Position numbers and translations under genes: made by a program. This document shows positions 60,701-64,000 of a stretch of 64,000 nucleotides of DNA, one piece after another. The notes beneath the pieces are model-generated. The model did no database searches. It was not told the DNA's origin and saw nothing but the letters and a program-made list of their open reading frames with translations. The DNA comes from Apostichopus japonicus (Eukaryota > Echinodermata > Holothuroidea > Aspidochirotida > Stichopodidae): NCBI RefSeq assembly GCF_037975245.1, contig NC_092568.1, forward strand, positions 62,001 to 126,000, written 5' to 3'. Position 1 is the first letter of the stretch. Each line of letters starts with the position of its first letter.

Positions 60701-63180
60701 TCCCCTTGGTTCCTTTTCTGTTTATGATATTTCATCATATTTAGTGGAACCTTTATCTATCCTATAATTGATTGTATGAAACCTCAGACCTATAAATAAA
60801 TATGTTTATTTATCCTATAAACCACATTACAATGATATTGAGTAAAAACAAATAAATAAATCGCATAAACTATGATAACAGAGTGTTGACTTTAACTTCA
60901 GATGTATAAAGTTTTGTAAATCCTGAAAGTAACAGAATTGCATGTATATTGAATGTATATTTCATGTATGATATGAAATGGCCTATACTTCTGCCAGAGA
61001 ATGTGACAGGGCACAGAATGAATGAATTAAGTATTCTATCACTATATACGTTTAGTGAAATGTTTCTTTGCCAAATTAGAGTGTTGAAAAGCTTTATTCG
61101 GATTACAATCTTATTTCAAAAGAGCGAACAAATTCTGCATATAAATTTGATGTATAGTGTATTATAGTACAAACGATGTGCGTTTCGAAAAGTGAAATTC
61201 CCCTTTTATCCTTGGATGACGTCACGTCAGTGTATATTTACCGTATATGGCCATAATTAAACAATGGTCAGTGTTTTTTTTTACAACATTTGCAGGAATT
61301 TACCCAGCTGTGGAGATTTGAGAAATACGTTTCATTTGAGAAACTTTCAGAGAGTAAATCCTGACTGTTTGGAATTAGGGTGGAGTATTGTCCGGTATAC
61401 ACCTGCATACTCATGTAGGTTTTGAATTTTCACTGCAAATGCGATATATAATATACTATTAAGGTAAAATATATCATAAATATATAAATGTTTAAAACAC
61501 TTAGATTTGTATATTGCTTTCTCGTATAATGAACTCGCCTCTTTTAATTACATACATTGAAATTTTATCAATCGTAAACACTCCCACAAGAAATATTCAA
61601 CCATTTGATCATAACGATTCAATATCTTGTATATGAACACATGTCGCTAAATTCGGAAGCGGCTTATTGCTTAATAACGCGTTATTAATATAGACCACTT
61701 CCTTTATCACCATATGTATAACCTCAAATTTTGTCTAATACGGGCGAAAGCGTGGATCGAATGAAATAAAATCTAGATTATATTCCAACACTTCCGTATG
61801 GCCACTAATTTCAAATAGGTTAGGCTAACAGTTCCATGGTTATGTATATATGTTTATACCGTGTTTAATATATCGCCTATCATTGATGTTACTCCAATCG
61901 TGTTTATTTTCTCACTAAATTGTTTTGTAACCAGTATGACGTCATACCTGTTTGTTTCAAATTCTGTTTCAAATGTAAACAACTCGATAACTCGAAGCAG
62001 GAATTGAATGCAATGTTCCTTCTTTCACCAAACAAAGCTAAATTTACCACTGGACTATCCTTTTTAAGAAGGAAACTTGATTTTAATGAAATGTCATTTG
62101 TTATCATGGGATTCTCAGTATCGCACTTATTACATCATCGACAAAAACGTGTAAAAAAGGTGTATTAAAGAAGGAGATAAAAGATCTTTCTTTTGGTTCA
62201 ACTCTTCACATAAAGAACTCTCAGTGAACGTTAAAAGAACGTTCTACCTGTACATGTATTAAATATTTCACCGAAAGGATATTAATTCTATCCCATTTAT
62301 CTGCATATAGATGTAAAATTTAAACAAATTAAATTTTAAAAAAGAGGTACAAACATTAACTTGAAGAGAAAGAATATTTCACACAGGTTATAGTAGAGCA
62401 ACTCATCTCAATAATAACTCATCCCTAATTTGATATATGATGAATGTGGCCGTGATTGACTGGTGAACAGTCCTTCCATGAAGTGGACCACAACAAAGGA
62501 GGTCCGCGATATCGGGACCTAGACACTATTTAAAAAATCCTCACTTCGAATTTAATCTTCGTTATCTGTGAATTGTGATTTATTTGAATAGTTTTATTTC
62601 ATTTACTTTAGCGGTTAAAGTCGTCTGTATTTCGATTTCATCAAAATATAAACATTTTGGCCTTTCCACTACCCCCCCCCCCACACCTTACACACCCTAA
62701 AATGTGATTTAAATGCAATGCATGTAAAAAGACAAAACCATTTTTAGTTCAATTTTCATGATGATGCTATTCACTCATTTAAGAAATGCCTCCAAATATT
62801 TTCATGACAAGAAATGCATCTGAGGATGCAGTAATGTCAAAATGTCAAAATATTCCAAGCAAATTGTTTAGCATCTATATATATGTTCAGCCACCTCAGG
62901 GACTTCCCTTTAATCATTCGTGGTAATATCAGATTGTGGCCAAAGGTGAAGTCATAAGCTGTAACGGTGTACTCGTTGTAACTATAAGTTATAGGCCTAG
63001 AGTCATAAAATAGAGACACGGTTTGATAATTATATAGCGTTGGTCGTTACTCCTCATTTCATTCTACTGAGTTCTGTTCAAAGTATCTCTTTCGAGATCC
63101 GGCTGTAGTATTCACAAATGATTTCGAGTTGGTTAGCATCCTGATTGATCTCTAGAGTAAGGCAAAAGTTTTTACCAAGA
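55991..63180. other. Intergenic, no gene seen
   Basis: AT-rich with a long (TA)n tract at 57660-57746, G- and C-runs near 56535 and 58965, (CAA)n near 59248-59264 and a related small-element end (AAAAATCCTAGATCCGC) at 59569-59585. No supportable coding sequence. Confidence 0.4.
57660..57746 (+). repeat. (TA)n microsatellite
   Basis: TA run of about 85 bp with two interruptions. Confidence 0.97.
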
Positions 63181-63184
63181 TCAT

Positions 63185-63280
63185 AGGACCAACATTGTTC
63201 GATACAGGTGGCTAAAGCCTACAATGGATTAACAACCTTCCTTATTGGTTTCGAACCTCTGCACATATACAATCAGTGTA
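63185..63280 (-). repeat. Dispersed repeat A, copy 3 (inverted)
   Basis: On the minus strand: GCAGAGGTTCGAAACCAATA, then AATCCATTGTAGGCTTTAGC and CACCTGTATCGAACAATGTT, in the same order as the copies at 35.1 and 47.1 kb. It adjoins a (TA)n tract. Confidence 0.85.
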
Positions 63281-63283
63281 TCA

Positions 63284-63286
<3 letters not shown>

Positions 63287-63332
<46 letters not shown>
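63287..63332 (+). repeat. (TA)n microsatellite
   Basis: Uninterrupted TA run next to dispersed repeat A. Confidence 0.97.
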
Positions 63333-63335
<3 letters not shown>

Positions 63336-64000
63336 CGTCATAGTAATACGTCATCACTGTACATATCTCTCCTGCATAACTATACAACAAAGTACCCGGA
63401 CACATGTTTCTTCTTTATCTGTTTGTTTGTTGTTTATTTTGTTTGTAAGAAACTACAGCTGTAAACAAAATGTAATGTATTACTCATATAGAGGTATGCT
63501 ATATATATAGGGCGCAATATACTGACTGCAACCATTACATGGTAAATTAATCATTACAACAACTTGTGTAAATTCCAGTCTCTTCAAATATCTATATCTG
63601 AAAACCACAAACACAAATCAAATAGAATCTCTTCTTGTCGGCAAATCTGTTTCAAGCATATCTAAATTTATAGTACACGTGGTACACACAGTACATGCAT
63701 GGATGGTACTCCGAGACTTGTACTCCGAGTACAATCTTCCTGATTATTCGGAATATAATTCGGAAATCTTTAGGCGAAAACCACTTCCTCGTATCGCGAA
63801 AGATGAATAGAGTTCTCAAATGTTGTGATACTTTCTAAATACATGTCGCAACAGCAGAATTTAGGAATGATGTCATCAGGGCACTTCCGAAGAAAATGTG
63901 TTCCATTTTTTTGTTTATGAAACTTTAAAAATAATTTATCCACAGAGGAAAAGGAATATTTCTACTCTAAAAATAAAGATACATTCTGATCGAATTCTAA
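63333..64000. other. Intergenic to window end, nothing seen
   Basis: AT-rich, with no coding frame, RNA or repeat recognised beyond short TACTCCGAG doublets near 63705-63730. Confidence 0.4.

Overview
The window reads as nuclear DNA of a multicellular animal. It is AT-rich and intron-rich, with GT-AG introns, many microsatellites and long poly-C/poly-G tracts, DNA-transposon and retroelement debris, and a tRNA-Tyr gene with a small intron. The two protein genes belong to the animal organic solute transporter alpha (OST-alpha, SLC51A) family. A marine invertebrate deuterostome such as an echinoderm fits the repeat landscape, but nothing here proves a taxon.

Protein genes. Two OST-alpha paralogues lie head to tail on the + strand. 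Copy 1 (505-6545) has six coding exons in view; its first coding exon lies upstream of the window. Copy 2 (36014-42503) is complete, with seven coding exons encoding 447 residues. All shared intron positions and phases match (1, 0, 2, 2, 0, 1), and three internal exons have identical lengths (74, 162 and 253 nt), so the pair arose by gene duplication. Both encode seven-pass membrane proteins with unusually long, unrelated C-terminal tails. Copy 1 keeps the family's cysteine cluster in the TM3-TM4 loop; copy 2 has largely lost it. No OST-beta (SLC51B) partner was seen.

Layout. 1-504: upstream intron of copy 1. 505-6545: copy 1, with a duplicated splice-donor segment in one intron and a Penelope-like remnant carrying a minus-strand hammerhead ribozyme motif in the next. 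6546-35952: about 29 kb without a supportable protein gene, holding two minisatellites, a 557-bp hAT element with exact 8-bp target duplications and a transposase C-terminus remnant, a decayed non-LTR reverse transcriptase fragment, simple repeats and tRNA-like repeats. 36014-42503: copy 2, with a 404-bp hAT MITE 82 bp upstream of exon 6 and a 9-bp minisatellite beside exon 4. 42504-64000: an intron-containing tRNA-Tyr(GTA) gene followed by two decayed copies, a near-perfect 47-bp-arm foldback, a 2.2-kb element with 15-bp terminal inverted repeats, and more simple repeats. A dispersed repeat next to (TA)n tracts occurs three times (35.1, 47.1 and 63.2 kb).

Most long open frames outside the two genes are simple-repeat or low-complexity translations and are not annotated as genes.
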